DNA of 64,000 nt from Nitrosomonas sp. Nm166 (GTDB lineage Bacteria > Pseudomonadota > Gammaproteobacteria > Burkholderiales > Nitrosomonadaceae), in the NCBI RefSeq assembly GCF_900112825.1, contig NZ_FONE01000001.1:1-64000 (forward strand). Reading direction: 5' to 3'. Below are positions 38,720 through 49,941 of the stretch, in pieces. Position 1 is the stretch's first letter. The number at the start of each line of letters is the position of its first letter. Position numbers and translations under genes: made by a program. The notes below the pieces were generated by a model. It ran no database searches. It saw only the letters and a program-made list of their open reading frames with translations, and was not told the DNA's origin.

Positions 38720-38997
38720 AAAATATTTTTAAAAAGATAACGCTGATTCATTGGCATAAGGCAAGACGACGGCTCACGATTTTAACCGAAAAAACTGTCA
38801 GTTACTATGATTCCAGTAAATATCCTTAACAGATTCTTCTCCAGTCCTAACTTTTATTGCACTGCATTATTAATACGTTTGTTCTGTTATTTTAATGCTA
38901 ATCATCACCCTGAGACAATTTGTCACATAGCCATACAATAAAATTTAAGCTAATGTTCTATTATTGAACAAGCTAAAATTTAAATTGTCCCTCAATC

Positions 38998-40257
38998 ATG
39001 TTTAGTGATCTCAGCCAATCACCGCTCAGTAAAAATTTACAACGTTTATTTTTGCTCCGTAATATTTCCATCATTGCTCAGTGCCTGACACTTGGCATCG
39101 TGTACTGGACGATCGACATTATTATTCCATGGGCTCAAATGATCTCGGTTGTTACGCTCCTCGCCTTATTGAATCTGTTGACATGGATACGGCTACACCG
39201 TAAATGGCCGGTATCCCATATGGAATTTTTTTTGCAATTACTGATCGATGTGCTAGCGCTCAGCACCTTATTGTATTTCAGTGGCGGATCAACCAATCCG
39301 TTTATCTCATTGTATTTATTACCACTGACAATCGCTGCCGCCACGCTGCCGTGGCGCTATACATGGGTCATGGCTGTCATCACGATCGCTTGTTATACAC
39401 TATTATTATTTAATTACATACCCTTACCGCACGAGCACAGCAATCATCTCATCGAATTTGCTTTGCATGTGTCAGGGATGTGGCTGGCATTTGTGTTAAG
39501 TACTGTTATCATCGCCTGGTTCGTCGTTAAAATGAGTGCCTCGATCCGGGAACGGGATCAGGATCTTGCCAAAGCACGGGAACAGGCATTACGTAATGAA
39601 CAAATCATTGCCTTAGGAACCTTGGCGGCTGGCGCCGCACATGAACTAGGTACGCCACTTTCAACTATGGCTGTGGTAACCAGAGAATTACAGCAAGAAT
39701 ATACCCAGGATAGCGAATTCCAGAATAACATTTGTATCCTACGGGACCAAATCATTCATTGTAAACAGACGTTGACCCAATTACTGGCGAAAGCAGGTCA
39801 AACCAGAGCTGAACATGGCAGCGAGCTTCCGGTCGACGAATTTCTTCGTCAAATTCTTGACAAGTGGAAGCTGATACGCCCTTCTGTCCAATTTACTTAT
39901 CAAAGTACAAATACACAGCCTGTGCCTAAAATCATGGACAACCAATTATTAAGCCAATCCATACTAAATTTGCTTAATAACGCCGCCGATGCATCCTCAA
40001 AACACATTGAGATCAAAAGTAATTGGAATAATTCTATGCTACATCTCGAAATTATTGATGATGGTGAGGGATTATCTGCAGAAGCCATGCAGCGTGCTGG
40101 CGAAGCTTTTTTTTCAAGTAAAACGCCAGAACAAGGTTTTGGAATTGGACTATTTCTGGCCAATGCCAATATCGAACGATTTGGTGGCAGTGTCCGTCTG
40201 TTTAATCTTGAAAATGGCGGAGCCTGTACACAAGTTGTTTTGCCGATGATAGGATAG
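38998..40257 (+). CDS. regB: Redox sensor histidine kinase RegB (PrrB/ActS type)
   Basis: The 419-aa membrane kinase has six predicted N-terminal spans. They contain the quinone-type motif GGSTNPF at residues 96-102. The H-box is GAAHELGTPLST with His215. Cys255 lies in IIHCKQTLTQLL, where the redox-active cysteine of RegB is expected. The ATPase domain follows (NLLNNAADAS, DDGEGL, GFGIGLFLA). RegB responds to aerobic respiratory redox state. regA follows after 5 bp. Confidence 0.92.
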   Translation: MFSDLSQSPLSKNLQRLFLLRNISIIAQCLTLGIVYWTIDIIIPWAQMISVVTLLALLNLLTWIRLHRKWPVSHMEFFLQLLIDVLALSTLLYFSGGSTNPFISLYLLPLTIAAATLPWRYTWVMAVITIACYTLLLFNYIPLPHEHSNHLIEFALHVSGMWLAFVLSTVIIAWFVVKMSASIRERDQDLAKAREQALRNEQIIALGTLAAGAAHELGTPLSTMAVVTRELQQEYTQDSEFQNNICILRDQIIHCKQTLTQLLAKAGQTRAEHGSELPVDEFLRQILDKWKLIRPSVQFTYQSTNTQPVPKIMDNQLLSQSILNLLNNAADASSKHIEIKSNWNNSMLHLEIIDDGEGLSAEAMQRAGEAFFSSKTPEQGFGIGLFLANANIERFGGSVRLFNLENGGACTQVVLPMIG

Positions 40258-40262
40258 ATGCC

Positions 40263-40820
40263 GTGACTGAATCATTGACTGATAACACCGAATATCCGAG
40301 TTTACTTGTCGTTGACGACGATATCGTTTTTTGTGATGTGCTGGCAAAAGCCATGACGAAACGCGGCTTCAGTGTGACATGTGCGCACACGATTGAAGCC
40401 GCATTAAAGCTGGCTGAGGCTTCAACACCTGAATATGCAATTGTTGATTTAAAATTATTCAGTGAATCTGGATTGGTTTTAGTCGAGAAATTAAAAGTGC
40501 TGGATCCCGGTACACGTATTGTCATGTTGACAGGCTATGCCAGTATCGCTACGGCAGTCGAGGCTATTAAGCTCGGTGCCACGCATTATTTGGCCAAACC
40601 AGTCGATGCTGACGAAATCATGGCTGCTTTTGAACGTACCACGGGCGAATCAGGCATACCCATCAGTGTAAACCCACTATCGGTAGGTCGACTGGAATGG
40701 GAATATATTCAGCGCATTCTAACTGAAAATGACAACAATATATCGGTCACTGCAAAAATATTAAATATGCATCGCCGTACATTGCAGCGCAAGCTGGCCA
40801 AAAGGCCTCATCGCGAATAA
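40263..40820 (+). CDS. regA: Response regulator RegA (PrrA/ActR type)
   Basis: The 185-aa regulator has a receiver domain with phospho-acceptor Asp62 (YAIVDLKLFSESG) and Lys in LAKPVDADE. A Fis-type HTH at the C-terminus reads SVTAKILNMHRRTLQRKL. It starts with GTG 5 bp after regB. RegA-type regulators control respiration, carbon fixation and nitrogen metabolism genes. Its 3' end overlaps ribD tail to tail by 13 bp. Confidence 0.93.
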   Translation: MTESLTDNTEYPSLLVVDDDIVFCDVLAKAMTKRGFSVTCAHTIEAALKLAEASTPEYAIVDLKLFSESGLVLVEKLKVLDPGTRIVMLTGYASIATAVEAIKLGATHYLAKPVDADEIMAAFERTTGESGIPISVNPLSVGRLEWEYIQRILTENDNNISVTAKILNMHRRTLQRKLAKRPHRE

Positions 40821-41920
40821 AAAGAATCTTCCTTCAATCGTGCAATTATCCGGATATCTTGCCCAACCATACGTAGGTCCTGAATTTTAAGCGTTTTCTT
40901 TTGCTCAAGACACACCAATTCGGTCAGCTTGAGCATGCCTTGTGCATCGTTACCAAGTAAATGGGGCGCAAGAAAAATAATCATCTCATCCACTAACCCT
41001 GCATCAACTAAAGCACCATTTAATCCGCTTCCCGCTTCAACCAATACTTCATTCATTTCAAAATCAGTAGCCAGCATTGTCATCATTTGCTTCAGATCGA
41101 CTCTTTTCTCAGCATCTGGCAAAACGATAACCCGTACACCACTCTTAGCAAGGGCCACTTTTTTCTCCTGATTATCAGTATTGGCAGTAAAAATAATAAC
41201 CTCTCCACCTTGCAGCAATTGCGTATCCAATGGCAAAGCCAAATGACTGTCCACAACGATTCTCTTGGGTTGGCGGGATGTTTGGATATGACGTACTGTC
41301 AGTTGAGGATTATCTGACTTTACGGTACCGATCCCTGTCACAACAGCACAGGAGCGCGCTCGCCACCGATGACCATCCTGTCGTGCAGCTTCACCCGTGA
41401 TCCATTGGCTGGCACCATTCTTCAATGCAATTCTGCCATCCACGCTTGCAGCAGTTTTTAACCTGACCCATGGCTTTTTATGAGTCACTCGAGTAATAAA
41501 GCCTACATTAAGTGCATGCGCTTCTGCTTGCAACAAACCTGCTTGTACGGTAACGCCAGCTTGCTTCAATAGCGCGCAGCCGCGCCCATGCACCAGCGGA
41601 TTCGGATCTTCCATGGCAATGACAACCCTTGCAATGCCTGCCTTAATCAAGGCATTAGCGCAAGGCGGTGTACGTCCATAATGACTGCAAGGTTCGAGTG
41701 TCACATAAGCAGTTGCTCCGCGTGCTGCCTCTCCCGCTGTGTTTAATGCATTAATTTCGGCATGGGCCTGCCCAGTCCGTTCATGCCAGCCACTTCCAAC
41801 GATCTGGCCATTGCGTGCAATGACACACCCAACCCGCGGGTTGGGTGTCGTGCTGTAAAGCCCCTTCTCAGCCAACCGCAGCGCGGTGGCCATGAAAGCA
41901 TAGTCAGTAGGAGAAAACAT
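40808..41920 (-). CDS. ribD: Bifunctional riboflavin biosynthesis protein RibD
   Basis: The 370-aa protein joins a zinc deaminase domain (GHAEINAL near residue 55 and EPCSHYGRTPPC near 80) to a reductase domain (SVDGRIALKNGASQWITG and MNEVLVEAGSGLNGAL). It does the second and third steps of riboflavin synthesis. It is the last gene of the glyA-nrdR-ribD run. No FMN riboswitch was seen upstream. Confidence 0.95.
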   Translation of the reverse strand: MFSPTDYAFMATALRLAEKGLYSTTPNPRVGCVIARNGQIVGSGWHERTGQAHAEINALNTAGEAARGATAYVTLEPCSHYGRTPPCANALIKAGIARVVIAMEDPNPLVHGRGCALLKQAGVTVQAGLLQAEAHALNVGFITRVTHKKPWVRLKTAASVDGRIALKNGASQWITGEAARQDGHRWRARSCAVVTGIGTVKSDNPQLTVRHIQTSRQPKRIVVDSHLALPLDTQLLQGGEVIIFTANTDNQEKKVALAKSGVRVIVLPDAEKRVDLKQMMTMLATDFEMNEVLVEAGSGLNGALVDAGLVDEMIIFLAPHLLGNDAQGMLKLTELVCLEQKKTLKIQDLRMVGQDIRIIARLKEDSFYSR

Positions 41921-42025
41921 CCAAGGAATTGTTAAGATGTAAGAATCTCATCGATATGAATCATCAACATAGCGATCAATAAAATAAGCATCAAGCTAAA
42001 TTAGATGCGCTTTTCTCGATTGCAA

Positions 42026-42484
42026 TTACTGATCCGGTTTTTGCACTTCCTTGATCGCGTCATGAAAATCATCGACATCCTGAAAGCTTTTATAGACGGA
42101 TGCAAATCGGATATAAGCCACTTTATCGAGCTTGTAGAGCTCCTGCATCACACTTTCACCTATACTGCGCGATGAAACTTCGCGTTCCCCCATACTTAGA
42201 AATTTCTGCACAATACGGTCAATTGCAGCATCCACATAACTGGTGGGAACTGGCCGCTTATGCAGCGCACGTTTAAACCCTGTCACCAGTTTGTTACGGT
42301 CAAATTCAGCCCGGCTGCCATCGTGTTTTACAACTTGAGGCAAACGTAATTCCACTGTTTCATAAGTTGTAAAACGTTTATCGCAAGCCTGGCAACGCCG
42401 CCGCCGGCGTATTTTCTGACCATCCTCACTGACACGGGAATCAATCACACTGGTGTCGTCTGCACAACAAAAAGGGCATTTCAT
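42026..42484 (-). CDS. nrdR: Transcriptional repressor NrdR
   Basis: This 152-aa protein begins with a zinc ribbon (CPFC and CQAC) and continues with an ATP-cone domain ([20 protein letters not shown]). NrdR senses ATP and dATP and represses ribonucleotide reductase genes. It lies between glyA and ribD, a common proteobacterial order. Confidence 0.96.
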   Translation of the reverse strand: MKCPFCCADDTSVIDSRVSEDGQKIRRRRRCQACDKRFTTYETVELRLPQVVKHDGSRAEFDRNKLVTGFKRALHKRPVPTSYVDAAIDRIVQKFLSMGEREVSSRSIGESVMQELYKLDKVAYIRFASVYKSFQDVDDFHDAIKEVQKPDQ

Positions 42485-42560
42485 ACTGCATTAACATACT
42501 GCATTAAATCAGCAATAATCAGCTGAACAGATTTTCTTATCATTGCCCAGCTTGATGAGG

Positions 42561-43808
42561 CTATCCATAAACCGGAAATTTCGCACACAGCTGTTTCGCC
42601 TCAGTGGCTACGCGTGCCAAAACTGCTGAATCTTCAGGTGCAGCCAGCACATCGGCTATCAGATTGGCCAATTGTTCTGCCTCCAATTCTTTAAAACCAC
42701 GGGTGGTGATTGCGGGTGAGCCGACGCGAATGCCACTGGTCACGAACGGTTTTTGTGGATCGTTGGGAATGGCGTTTTTGTTAACCGTAATATGCGCCAA
42801 TTCCAGCGATTCCTCTGCCTGCTTACCGGTCAAATTCATCGCACGCAAATCAACCAGAAACATATGACAATCCGTCTGACCTGACACAATGCGCAAACCA
42901 CGACTGGTGAGTACTTTTGCCATTACCCGCGCATTCTCAATTACTTGTTCCTGATAATTCTTGAACTCCTTAGTGGCTGCTTCCTTAAATGCAACGGCTT
43001 TGGCGGCAATCACATGCATCAAAGGACCGCCCTGGGTTTGTGGAAAAATGGCGGAATTGAGCGCCTTTTCATGTTCGGGCTTGGCCATAATAACACCGCC
43101 ACGCGGACCACGTAATGTCTTATGCGTAGTACTGGTAACGAAATCCGCAATGCCGACCGGATTGGGATAAAAACCAGCCGCCACCAGTCCAGCGTAATGA
43201 GCCATATCCACAAACAGGTAAGCGCCTACAGCATCGGCAATCTTACGAAAATGTTTCCAATCAATGATTCGCGCATACGACGAAGCGCCTGCAACAATCA
43301 TTCTGGGTTTATGTTCATGTGCCAATCGTTCAACTTCATCATAATCAAGTACTTCAGTATCTGGATGCAGGCCATAAGAAATCGAATTAAAAATTTTTCC
43401 ACTCATGTTAACGCTAGAACCATGCGTCAAGTGCCCTCCGTGCGCCAATGACATCCCAAGTAAGGTATCGCCAGGCTTTAACGCTGAGAGGTAAACGGCC
43501 GCATTGGCTTGCGAACCAGAATGCGGCTGCACATTAACGTACTCTGCACCAAAGAGCGCTTTGAGTCGGTCAATAGCCAGTTGTTCCACCTGATCAGCGT
43601 ACATACATCCGCCATAATAGCGCTTGGTTGGGTAACCTTCAGCGTATTTATTGGTCAGAACGGAGCCCTGAGCCTGCATAACCGCAGGACTTGCATAATT
43701 CTCCGAGGCGATTAATTCGATATATTCTTCTTGACGTCGCACCTCGCCTTTTATTGCCTGCCATAATTCTGGGTCGACACTTTCTATCGTTTGTTTCTGC
43801 GAAAACAT
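42561..43808 (-). CDS. glyA: Serine hydroxymethyltransferase
   Basis: This 415-aa PLP enzyme converts serine and tetrahydrofolate to glycine and 5,10-methylene-THF. The PLP lysine is in [14 protein letters not shown], and [13 protein letters not shown] and QPHSGSQAN are conserved. Length is normal. It heads the glyA-nrdR-ribD run. Confidence 0.97.
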   Translation of the reverse strand: MFSQKQTIESVDPELWQAIKGEVRRQEEYIELIASENYASPAVMQAQGSVLTNKYAEGYPTKRYYGGCMYADQVEQLAIDRLKALFGAEYVNVQPHSGSQANAAVYLSALKPGDTLLGMSLAHGGHLTHGSSVNMSGKIFNSISYGLHPDTEVLDYDEVERLAHEHKPRMIVAGASSYARIIDWKHFRKIADAVGAYLFVDMAHYAGLVAAGFYPNPVGIADFVTSTTHKTLRGPRGGVIMAKPEHEKALNSAIFPQTQGGPLMHVIAAKAVAFKEAATKEFKNYQEQVIENARVMAKVLTSRGLRIVSGQTDCHMFLVDLRAMNLTGKQAEESLELAHITVNKNAIPNDPQKPFVTSGIRVGSPAITTRGFKELEAEQLANLIADVLAAPEDSAVLARVATEAKQLCAKFPVYG

Positions 43809-43934
43809 AATGATACTAATCCTTTGAAATTTTTGGATACTGAGAAAATATGTATATTACCATTACCTGCTTGCGCACAGATAGCCGATCACAAAGGCAG
43901 CAAAGTAAGAGCAAAAATCTTCGATTATACGAAT

Positions 43935-44996
43935 TTATCTTAATCTCAGATAATCTTCATCAGTGATCTTAGACCAATCCTTAGCTTTACTGAGAAATTC
44001 TCTTTGACTTTCAATAACTTTTTTGGCAAAAGTCGATTTCTCAGCAGCTTCAATCAGTAGCTCATTGTTGGCTTGTCTAAAAGCTTCCAGAACATCTTTC
44101 GGAAAAGTGCGAATTTTAATATCACCTTTTTTCTTCATCTCTTCCCATACTATGGTATTACGAAAAAAAGATTCGGCCAGCATATCAAAAGATACCTCTT
44201 TGGCAGCTATTGCAATAATTGTTCTTAAATCCTCCGGCAATACATCAAATTTATCCTTATTAATGAATACATGCAGCTCTGCCCCGGGTTCATGCCATCC
44301 GGTATAATAAAAAGGCGCAATTTTATGAAAACCCAACTTTTCATCATTAGCCGGACCGGCCCATTCTACTGCGTCAATAGTGCCGCGCTCTAATGATGTA
44401 TATAATTCACCCGGTGGAACGCTCACCGGCTTCATTCCGGTTCTGCCAACAACTTCACCTGCATGCCCCGGGATTCGCATTTTCAATCCTTTTAAATCCT
44501 CAATCGAGTTGATTTCCTTTCTAAACCACCCGCCCATCTGCAAGTGAGTATTTCCTGCCGGGAACGCTACAATATTGTGACGCGCATACACTTCATTCAG
44601 CAATTCCAGACCGCCACCATAGTAATACCAGGCATTCATCTCGGTTGGATTCATGCCAAAAGGTGTTGTGGTAAAAAAAGTAGTGGCGGGATCTTTACCT
44701 TTGTAATAATAAGATGCGGTATGGCCCATTTCGTAAATACCAGAGCGGACCATATCGAAAATTCCGAGGGGTGCCTTATGTCTGCCGGGCGCATCTACAA
44801 TGATGCGCATACGGCCAGCCGACATTTTTTCTATATTACTGGCGAAACGTTTTACACCATTATGTAGCATTGGTGTGCCTTCCGGCCAAGACATCGCCAG
44901 CCGCCACTGGTAAGTCTGGGCGGCAGCAGATTGTGTTAGGGATAAGAAAAACAGGGCGATAGCGATAAAAATAAAAGCTCTCGACGTGTATCCCAT
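43935..44996 (-). CDS. TRAP transporter substrate-binding protein, DctP family
   Basis: The 353-aa protein has a signal peptide ending AAAQ and a DctP fold, with the ligand-binding Arg region in LKGLKMRIPGHAGEV and the family segment TSLERGTIDAVEWAGP. The sequence around YYYKGKDP and EWAGPANDEKLGFHK resembles TakP-type binders of alpha-keto acids. The membrane subunits DctQ and DctM are not nearby, so it is an orphan here. Confidence 0.88.
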   Translation of the reverse strand: MGYTSRAFIFIAIALFFLSLTQSAAAQTYQWRLAMSWPEGTPMLHNGVKRFASNIEKMSAGRMRIIVDAPGRHKAPLGIFDMVRSGIYEMGHTASYYYKGKDPATTFFTTTPFGMNPTEMNAWYYYGGGLELLNEVYARHNIVAFPAGNTHLQMGGWFRKEINSIEDLKGLKMRIPGHAGEVVGRTGMKPVSVPPGELYTSLERGTIDAVEWAGPANDEKLGFHKIAPFYYTGWHEPGAELHVFINKDKFDVLPEDLRTIIAIAAKEVSFDMLAESFFRNTIVWEEMKKKGDIKIRTFPKDVLEAFRQANNELLIEAAEKSTFAKKVIESQREFLSKAKDWSKITDEDYLRLR

Positions 44997-45065
44997 TCTT
45001 TCCTCAGGTGATATAGCAATGGAATAGCTTTTTCTTTCTTGTATCTGACTAGAATCAGCTATTGA

Positions 45066-47321
45066 TCAAATGGTTGCGGTTTCTTCCTCAAACAAAAGTG
45101 TTACTTTGTCGTTACTATCGATATCAACAGTCACTTTCCCACCATGCACTAAGCGACCAAACAATAATTCATCAGCCAACGCACTGCGTATCGTATCTTG
45201 AATCAGCCGTTCCATAGGACGGGCACCCATCAGTGGGTCAAAACCTTTTTTGGCGAGATACTTACGCAATTTTTCTGTAAACGTTGCTTCCACTTTCTTT
45301 TCGTGCAGTTGCGTTTCCAGTTGGATCAGGAACTTATCAGTTACTTGCAAAATAATCTCCTGATTTAATGGCGCAAATGAAATAATTGCATCGAGTCGAT
45401 TACGAAATTCAGGTGTAAATAATCGCTTAATATCAGCCATCTCATCACCCGCTGATTTTGATTCTCTAAATCCAATGGAAGATTTAGTCAGAGATTCGGC
45501 GCCTGCATTCGTAGTCATGATAATAATCACATTGCGGAAATCAGCTTTGCGTCCATTATTATCTGTCAACGTTCCATAATCCATTACTTGCAACAGAATA
45601 TTAAAAATATCGGTATGCGCTTTTTCAATTTCATCCAATAATAAAACCGAATAGGGATGCTTAATCACTGTTTCCGTTAAAAGCCCGCCTTGATCATAGC
45701 CTATATACCCCGGCGGTGCACCAATCAGACGAGATACAGCATGACGTTCCATATATTCGGACATATCAAAACGATGCAAATGAACACCCAGTGCGTAAGC
45801 AAGTTGCCTAGCTACTTCTGTTTTCCCTACCCCTGTTGGGCCTGAAAAAAGAAACGAACCCACGGGTTTCTGCGGGTTTCCTAACCCACTCCTTGCCATT
45901 TTGATGGCAGCGGTCAACGATTCAATCGCATTATCCTGTCCAAAAACAATAGCCTTCATATCACGACCTAATGTTTTCAATTTATTACGATCATTAGAGG
46001 AAACATTCTGGGAAGGAATCCGTGCAATTTTAGCAACCACACTTTCAATCTCACCTTTACCGATAACTTTACGTTTCTTTGTTTTTGGCAATATACGCTG
46101 CGCAGCGCCCGCCTCATCAAGCACGTCAATCGCTTTGTCTGGCAAATGTCTATCATTAATATACCGTGCTGATAATTCTGCGGCAGAGATCAGCGCACCG
46201 GTAGTATATTTAACCTTGTGATGCTGTTCATAGCGTGTTTTCAAGCCGCGCAAAATAGCTATCGTTTCCTCTACACTGGGCTCGTTTACTTCTATTTGTT
46301 GAAAACGCCTGGATAGTGCATGGTCTTTCTCAAAGATTCCGCGATATTCACTGAAAGTAGTAGCGCCAATACATCTTAATTGCCCAGAACTTAAAACTGG
46401 CTTTAAAAGATTTGATGCATCCAGGACACCACCTGAGGCAGCGCCAGCACCAATTAATGTGTGAATCTCATCAATAAATAAGATAGCTGACGGATTATCG
46501 GTCAGTTGTTTCAATAACGTTTTTAAGCGCTGCTCAAAGTCTCCCCGATATTTGGTGCCTGCAAGTAAAGCGCCCATATCAAGCGCATAAACCTGATGCT
46601 TCAAAAGTAAATCGGGTACATTTTCTTCAACAATACGCTTTGCCAAACCTTCTGCAATTGCAGTTTTCCCAACACCCGCCTCACCAACTAACAGGGGATT
46701 GTTTTTACGACGCCGACATAATGTCTGTATAACACGCTCGATCTCTTTGTCACGCCCCACCAATGGGTCGATTTTATTAATTAATGCCAAATGATTCAGA
46801 TTGACTGTGTAATTTTCTAGCAGCCCTCCTGAATTAGATTCATGCTCGCTGTCCCCTTCACTTCCAGTTTTAGCATCATTCTCGTGTGATACTTTTCGAA
46901 TATTATGTGAAATATAATTCACCACATCCAGGCGTGTAACACCCCTCTGGTGCAAAAAATAAACCGCATGTGAATCTTTCTCACCAAATATCGACACCAG
47001 AACATTAGCACCGGTAACTTCTTTCTTTCCCGATGACTGAACATGCAATATGGCTCTCTGGATAACGCGCTGAAAACCTAAGGTAGGTTGTGTATCAACT
47101 TCTTCACTTCCAGTGATCACAGGCGTATGTCGCGCGATATGATCCAATAATACTGATCGCAAATCTTCAATATCCACCAGGCAAGCATTTAATACTTCGG
47201 CAGCACTTGCATTATCAAGCATTGCCAGTAATAAGTGTTCTACAGTAATGAATTCATAGCGTTTCTGCCTGGACTCTACAAATGCCATATGTAAACTGAC
47301 TTCTAAATCTGGCGCAATCAT
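45066..47321 (-). CDS. clpA: ATP-dependent Clp protease ATP-binding subunit ClpA
   Basis: The 751-aa AAA+ unfoldase has the double Clp N-domain (about 1-145) and two ATPase modules. The Walker A motifs are GEAGVGKT (about 214) and GPTGVGKT (about 493). It feeds substrates to ClpP. It starts 1 bp after clpS, so the adaptor and unfoldase are made together. The clpP gene is not in the window. Confidence 0.96.
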   Translation of the reverse strand: MIAPDLEVSLHMAFVESRQKRYEFITVEHLLLAMLDNASAAEVLNACLVDIEDLRSVLLDHIARHTPVITGSEEVDTQPTLGFQRVIQRAILHVQSSGKKEVTGANVLVSIFGEKDSHAVYFLHQRGVTRLDVVNYISHNIRKVSHENDAKTGSEGDSEHESNSGGLLENYTVNLNHLALINKIDPLVGRDKEIERVIQTLCRRRKNNPLLVGEAGVGKTAIAEGLAKRIVEENVPDLLLKHQVYALDMGALLAGTKYRGDFEQRLKTLLKQLTDNPSAILFIDEIHTLIGAGAASGGVLDASNLLKPVLSSGQLRCIGATTFSEYRGIFEKDHALSRRFQQIEVNEPSVEETIAILRGLKTRYEQHHKVKYTTGALISAAELSARYINDRHLPDKAIDVLDEAGAAQRILPKTKKRKVIGKGEIESVVAKIARIPSQNVSSNDRNKLKTLGRDMKAIVFGQDNAIESLTAAIKMARSGLGNPQKPVGSFLFSGPTGVGKTEVARQLAYALGVHLHRFDMSEYMERHAVSRLIGAPPGYIGYDQGGLLTETVIKHPYSVLLLDEIEKAHTDIFNILLQVMDYGTLTDNNGRKADFRNVIIIMTTNAGAESLTKSSIGFRESKSAGDEMADIKRLFTPEFRNRLDAIISFAPLNQEIILQVTDKFLIQLETQLHEKKVEATFTEKLRKYLAKKGFDPLMGARPMERLIQDTIRSALADELLFGRLVHGGKVTVDIDSNDKVTLLFEEETATI

Positions 47322-47322
47322 T

Positions 47323-47637
47323 TCAATTCTCCTCCATCACACACTTCAGTGGGTGCTGATTCTTTCTTGCAAATTCAACTACCTGTTTGACCTTAGTGCT
47401 TGCAATATCACTTGTGTATACACCACACACACCAACCCCCTCCGTATGCACTTTTAACATTATTCGTGTTGCTTGCTCCTGATCCATATAGAAGAATATT
47501 TTTAACACCTCAACAACAAACTCCATAGGTGTAAAATCATCGTTTAATAATAAGATCTTATACAGTGGAGGAGATTTCTCTTTAATCTTCTCTTGCTTCT
47601 TTTTAAGTATAACGGGATCTGAGCCACTCTCCGCCAT
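47323..47637 (-). CDS. clpS: Clp protease adaptor ClpS
   Basis: This 104-aa protein has the N-degron-binding core ([20 protein letters not shown]) and [17 protein letters not shown], plus a charged, flexible N-terminus. ClpS delivers N-end-rule substrates to ClpA, its immediate downstream neighbour. Confidence 0.96.
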   Translation of the reverse strand: MAESGSDPVILKKKQEKIKEKSPPLYKILLLNDDFTPMEFVVEVLKIFFYMDQEQATRIMLKVHTEGVGVCGVYTSDIASTKVKQVVEFARKNQHPLKCVMEEN

Positions 47638-47790
47638 AATTGCCTTCCCTTTACCAATCTCTATAACGAAAATATGGGTATTAGTATAAAGATAAAGTAC
47701 CTTATCACCAACATACTTGACGATTACGACAAAATTTTCAAGTATTTTAAAATAATTACTTCATTCAAATCATAAATATTATGTAACCGC

Positions 47791-47819
47791 TTGACTTTAA
47801 CCCCAGATTTGCGTAAAAC
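47791..47819 (+). promoter_or_regulatory. Possible promoter of the cold shock gene
   Basis: TTGACT (47791-47796) and TAAAAC (47814-47819) are 17 bp apart. Starting here would give a 5' leader of about 105 bases before the cold shock start codon, in line with the long leaders of such genes. The -10 box is weak. Confidence 0.4.
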
Positions 47820-47931
47820 AGTACGTGGCGTTTGGCTTCAAGTTCTCTGCGGTATAGGTTTTATCCGTCAATGGTCTTGAAATTCAAATAGTATTAGGGT
47901 TTCCGGCCCAGTTTTTATATAGGAAGTAGAA

Positions 47932-48135
47932 ATGGCAACAGGTACAGTAAAATGGTTCAACGATTCTAAAGGTTTTGGTTTTATTACTCCTGATGATGGA
48001 AGTGAAGATTTATTCGCACACTTCTCGGCAATCAACATGAGCGGGTTTAAAACACTCAAAGAAGGCCAAAAAGTGAGTTTTGATGTCACCCAAGGCCCGA
48101 AAGGGAAACAAGCCTCGAATATCCAGTCCGCTTAA
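47932..48135 (+). CDS. cspA: Cold shock protein CspA family
   Basis: This 67-aa single-domain protein has both RNA-binding motifs, KGFGFI and DLFAHF. It acts as an RNA chaperone. A ribosome site (AGGAAG) lies 8 bp before the ATG. The gene has its own promoter region and ends at a clear terminator, so it is monocistronic. Confidence 0.96.
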   Translation: MATGTVKWFNDSKGFGFITPDDGSEDLFAHFSAINMSGFKTLKEGQKVSFDVTQGPKGKQASNIQSA

Positions 48136-48210
48136 CTGTTTGTTCAGAAAATTGAAAACTGGCACGTAGACTTTTGACGTAAGATCTTAAAGATACATAG
48201 CAAGTTTAAC

Positions 48211-48238
48211 CCCTTGCCATAAGGCAAGGGTTCTTTTA
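48211..48238 (+). terminator. Terminator of the cold shock gene
   Basis: An 8-bp GC-rich stem (48211-48218 with 48223-48230), an ATAA loop and a T-rich tail (TTCTTTT) form a standard rho-independent terminator 75 bp after the cold shock stop codon. Confidence 0.85.
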
Positions 48239-48266
48239 CTAAATAGCGCTTAAGTTTTTAGCTTTT

Positions 48267-49517
48267 TTAATTCAAACGTTCAATCATTGAATCGCCAAAT
48301 ACTGAACAAGAAACCTGCTTAGCATTTGTCATTTGGCGCGCAAAATCATAAGTGACTATCTTATCCTGAATCGTAGCTTCCACTGCTTTGATAAGCATAT
48401 CAGCTGCCTCTATCCAGCCTAAATACCGCAACATCATTTCTGCTGATAAAATAATGGAACCAGGATTTACCTGATCCTTTCCTGCGTACTTGGGTGCCGT
48501 GCCATGCGTTGCCTCAAAAATTGCAATAGAATCACTCAAATTAGCACCCGGTGAGATTCCTATTCCACCCACCTGAGCTGCCAGGGCATCCGAGATATAA
48601 TCGCCATTCAGGTTCAAAGTCGCCACCACATCATACTCTTCCGGGCGTAATAAAATTTGCTGTAAGAAAGCATCAGCAATCACATCCTTGATAATAATTC
48701 CGCCATTTTGCTGTGGCAGTTTCATCCATGGACCTCCATCTAGTAACTCAGCTCCAAATTCCTGAGCAGCCAAAGCGTAGCCCCATTTTTTGAATGCACC
48801 TTCAGTAAATTTCATAATATTACCTTTATGCACCAAAGTAACTGACTCACGCTTATTATCTATCGCATACTGAATCGCTTTCCGAACAAAACGTTCTGTA
48901 CCTTCTTTCGAAACTGGTTTGATTCCAATACCAGAAGTTTTTGGAAAGCGTATACTGGTCACTTCCATTTCCTTAATCAAGAAATCAATTACTTTCTTAA
49001 CTGACTCTGATTCTGCTTCCCATTCTATACCCGCATAAATATCCTCTGAATTTTCTCGAAAAATCACCATGTCTGTTTTTTCAGGATTCTTTACTGGGCT
49101 TGGTACACCGCTAAAATAACGCACGGGTCTTAAACAAATATATAAATCCAGCTGCTGGCGTAGCGCCACGTTAATCGAACGAATACCTCCACCGATTGGC
49201 GTTGTTAAGGGGCCTTTAATTGAAACCACAAATTCTTTTGCTGCTGTTAGTGTCTCTTCCGGTAGCCACACATCAGCGCCATAAATTCGGGTTGATTTCT
49301 CACCTGCATAAATTTCCATCCATGAGATTTTACGGTGACCATCGTAAGCCTTTCTAACCGCCGCATCGACAACCTTCCGCATTACTGGGGTAATATCAAT
49401 ACCAATTCCATCGCCTTCAATAAAAGGAATAATGGGATTATCTGGTACATTCAATGAATCATCCTCGTTCACCTGAATTTTCTTACCCTCCACAGGTACT
49501 TTTATATGCTGGTACAT
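48267..49517 (-). CDS. icd: NADP-dependent isocitrate dehydrogenase
   Basis: The 416-aa protein matches the E. coli-type Icd ([16 protein letters not shown] at the start, [21 protein letters not shown], and [17 protein letters not shown] near the cofactor site). It turns isocitrate into 2-oxoglutarate, making NADPH. In ammonia oxidisers it supplies 2-oxoglutarate and reductant for nitrogen assimilation. It is followed by the cspA terminator on the other strand. Confidence 0.96.
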   Translation of the reverse strand: MYQHIKVPVEGKKIQVNEDDSLNVPDNPIIPFIEGDGIGIDITPVMRKVVDAAVRKAYDGHRKISWMEIYAGEKSTRIYGADVWLPEETLTAAKEFVVSIKGPLTTPIGGGIRSINVALRQQLDLYICLRPVRYFSGVPSPVKNPEKTDMVIFRENSEDIYAGIEWEAESESVKKVIDFLIKEMEVTSIRFPKTSGIGIKPVSKEGTERFVRKAIQYAIDNKRESVTLVHKGNIMKFTEGAFKKWGYALAAQEFGAELLDGGPWMKLPQQNGGIIIKDVIADAFLQQILLRPEEYDVVATLNLNGDYISDALAAQVGGIGISPGANLSDSIAIFEATHGTAPKYAGKDQVNPGSIILSAEMMLRYLGWIEAADMLIKAVEATIQDKIVTYDFARQMTNAKQVSCSVFGDSMIERLN

Positions 49518-49941
49518 AGCATCTCCAAATATAGGAATATCATTTCATACTCTTCGATAATTACGCTTACTCAAGTGAAAGAATCACAATAACAATACCG
49601 GCTTTTTTCTAACTAAGATTAATTTCGTAAATTCTGAATAAGATTTTCTTATCATCAGACTTCTTTTTAGAAAAAGCCGTAACTTCTCCGCTCGCTGCAC
49701 GCTACTCTAGCTCTCTATCTCATATATTCTTTGTAATTTATAATTATACGTGCAAACCTCATACCTTTCTATGTGCGCAACAAGCCGTTATGCGAATTTG
49801 CTCAATCAAATATTTCAACTAAACAATAATTTTTTAGCCCAGAATCACATACTATAAAACAAGCTTCGTCAGAGATTTCAGCAAATCTCTATCTTTCCAT
49901 AAAAACCAATACATTAAATAACAATAACTTGTACCCCAGCA
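49518..49941. other. AT-rich intergenic region between icd and the phosphoglycerate mutase-like gene
   Basis: These 424 bp separate two divergent genes and should hold both promoters. I see no gene, repeat or clear promoter pair. The sequence is AT-rich throughout. Confidence 0.5.

Noticed and set aside
38735-38752. Sequence similar to the MITE end (15 of 18 bases)
   Set aside because: There is no second end, no body similarity and no target duplication nearby, so chance or a very decayed end cannot be told apart.
43809-43934. Possible glycine riboswitch before glyA
   Set aside because: No paired conserved core or expression platform could be seen in the 126 bp.
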